NCBI RefSeq assembly: GCF_008180865.1
Contig: NZ_VTEX01000005.1
Span: 186,001 to 250,000, forward strand
Length of the DNA: 64,000 bases
Direction: 5' to 3'
Source of the DNA: Rossellomorea aquimaris
Lineage (GTDB): Bacteria > Bacillota > Bacilli > Bacillales > Bacillaceae_B
Below, piece by piece: positions 62,824 through 64,000 of the stretch; the first letter of the stretch is position 1, and each line of letters opens with the position of its first letter. The notes beneath the pieces were generated by a model, which was given only the letters and a program-made list of their open reading frames with translations, ran no database searches and had not been told where the DNA came from. Position numbers and translations under genes: made by a program.

Positions 62824-63660
62824 CTAATGCAATTCACTGACCGGCACGAATGTCGGGATCAGGGAATCTTTGTATGTTTTCTTGATATGTTCCGCTACGT
62901 CATCTTCCTGATAGAGCTCCACAATCTTTTTATAGGTTTTATTGTCTTTCTCTTTTTCCTGGGCTGCGATGATATTGATGAACGGCTTGGATTCCGCTCC
63001 TTCGATATAGATGCTGTCATCAACCGGTACGAACCCTGCTTCAACAGCCACACCATTATTGATGATCGATGCCGCAACATCCGGCAGTACCCTCGGTGTC
63101 TGGGCAGCGACGACCGGTGTGAATTCAAGGTTTTTCGGGTTTTCTTTTATGGCTTCGAGACCCTGCGACTGATCAAATCCTTCTTTCAGTTGTATCAAAC
63201 CTGCTTCCTCCAGTAGGAGAAGGGCACGGCCAAGGTTCGTCGCCTCTTGAGGAACGGCTACTTTACTGCCTTTCGGTAAGTCTTCTACCGATTTATATGT
63301 TTCCGAATAGATTCCCATCGGCGCGATGATCGTCGAGCCGATCGGTACAAGGTCCAGATTATGTTCTTCAACGAAAGAATCAAAATACGAAATCGTCTGG
63401 AAGGCGTTCAGGTCGATATCCCCATCGGCCAGGGCCTGGTTCGGTCTCACGTAATCGGCAAACTCCACAATCTCGATTTCAATCCCTTCCTTCGCAGCTT
63501 TCTCCTTCATATACTCCCAAATCGGCACCCCAGATCCATTCACTCCGACTTTAACGACTTCTTTTTCACCTGAGCCGGCTGCGCTGTCTCCCGAGCAGCC
63601 GCTCAATATAAGGGTGATTAATAGAATGGCGATACTCGCCAGGCTGATTGATTTTTTCAT
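62824..63660 (-). CDS. metQ: MetQ/NlpA-family substrate-binding lipoprotein
   Basis: 278-aa lipoprotein: signal peptide ending LILSGCSGD (lipobox LSGC), then the NlpA domain with VGVNGSGVPIWEYMKEKAAK, IEIVEFADYVRPNQALADGD and ALNLF-like LNAFQTISYFDSF. The family binds D/L-methionine or similar compounds. GGAGAGAGG lies before ATG 63660. It lies 12 bases downstream of the permease gene. Confidence 0.88.
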   Translation of the reverse strand: MKKSISLASIAILLITLILSGCSGDSAAGSGEKEVVKVGVNGSGVPIWEYMKEKAAKEGIEIEIVEFADYVRPNQALADGDIDLNAFQTISYFDSFVEEHNLDLVPIGSTIIAPMGIYSETYKSVEDLPKGSKVAVPQEATNLGRALLLLEEAGLIQLKEGFDQSQGLEAIKENPKNLEFTPVVAAQTPRVLPDVAASIINNGVAVEAGFVPVDDSIYIEGAESKPFINIIAAQEKEKDNKTYKKIVELYQEDDVAEHIKKTYKDSLIPTFVPVSELH

Positions 63661-63671
63661 ATTCCTCTCTC

Positions 63672-64000
63672 CTAACGTCTCCTGATGATTTTTGATAAGG
63701 TATTCCCTGCTGTCTGCAGTCCCTGCACCATCACGATTAAAATGATGACGGTCACGATCATGACGGATGTTTCAAATCGCTGATAACCGTAAGCGATGGC
63801 CAGATCCCCGAGGCCCCCGCCTCCGACTGCCCCGGCCATGGCCGATGCACCGACAAGGCCGATGGTCGCGATCGTGATATTCAGGACCAGTGTACTCAAT
63901 GCTTCCGGAATGAGGATCCCGAAGATGATCTGCCACGGCCCTGCCCCCATGGACTCCGCCGCTTCAATGACACCCGGTTCCACTTCAAGGAGCGAGCTTT
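63672..64000 (-). CDS. metI: MetI-type ABC transporter permease (partial, cut by window edge)
   Basis: C-terminal about 109 residues of a methionine-type permease. The EAA loop EAAESMGAGPWQIIFGILIP contacts the ATPase; helices follow (VLNITIATIGLVGASAMAG; VMIVTVIILIVMVQGLQ). The frame stays open to the window end, so the gene continues beyond 64000; a MetN ATPase should lie upstream. Confidence 0.88.
   Translation of the reverse strand, partial: SSLLEVEPGVIEAAESMGAGPWQIIFGILIPEALSTLVLNITIATIGLVGASAMAGAVGGGGLGDLAIAYGYQRFETSVMIVTVIILIVMVQGLQTAGNTLSKIIRRR

Noticed and set aside
1..64000. tRNA, rRNA, riboswitches or prophage genes
   Set aside because: I looked for CCA-ended cloverleafs, conserved rRNA blocks, T-box/S-box-like leaders and phage structural genes and saw none convincing.

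Overview
The window looks like chromosome of a Gram-positive, spore-former-type Bacillaceae (Bacillus or Rossellomorea-like). Ribosome binding sites are strong (AGGAGG/GGGGTG), GTG and TTG starts are common, and a ytoI/ytpI/nrnA/ytkL block has the order I know from Bacillus. The genus is inferred from gene content and style; no rRNA or tRNA gene is visible.

Layout. 1-2.9 kb: Bce-type peptide-antibiotic efflux ABC transporter, whose ATPase gene carries an early in-frame stop. 2.9-3.6 kb: decayed DNA with an xapX remnant. 3.6-15.9 kb: a leftward run of 13 catabolic genes: MBL hydrolase, SDR, BtpA-like protein, nucleoside hydrolase, amidohydrolase, complete ECF transporter, Asp/Glu-racemase-like protein, and a tetronate-type dehydrogenase/kinase/decarboxylase trio. 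A LacI-type regulator gene (16.3-17.4 kb) precedes it, and matching TGGAAACGTTTCCA operators lie in front of both. 17.4-21.6 kb: small membrane-protein genes, an acetyltransferase and gene fragments, separated by related hairpin repeats. 21.9-27.8 kb: a thiazole/oxazole-modified bacteriocin cluster of the heterocycloanthracin type. 28-32.5 kb: nrnA, ytpI, ytoI, a small membrane gene and ytkL. 32.6-34.4 kb: formaldehyde-fixing hxlR/hxlAB. 34.5-37.2 kb: alanine dehydrogenase and an NCS1 permease.

37.4-47.5 kb is an AT-rich accessory island that looks like defence DNA. It holds a ParA-like ATPase with two small partners (one HEPN-like), a DprA-like protein with a RecQ helicase fused to a phosphoribosyltransferase, and a divergent two-gene operon (DUF2325-like protein plus a large unknown protein).

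47.9-54.0 kb: a truncated second copy of the rbsB 3' end, a DUF4359 protein, an RND exporter and a two-component system whose kinase gene is frameshifted in an A7 run. 54.7-60.4 kb: the intact ribose operon rbsRKDACB with an RbsR-type operator and a cre-like site. 60.6-64 kb: a nucleosidase-like protein, an M20 amidohydrolase and a MetQ/MetI-type importer cut by the window edge.

The most novel-looking items are: (1) the LacI-controlled ECF/nucleoside-hydrolase/tetronate-enzyme operon; (2) the RecQ-PRTase/DprA locus and its divergent partner genes, which resemble an enlarged ShosTA-like system; (3) the ParA/small/HEPN-like triad; (4) two intergenic arrays of alternating motifs with a period of about 20 bp; and (5) the hairpin-separated array of small genes.
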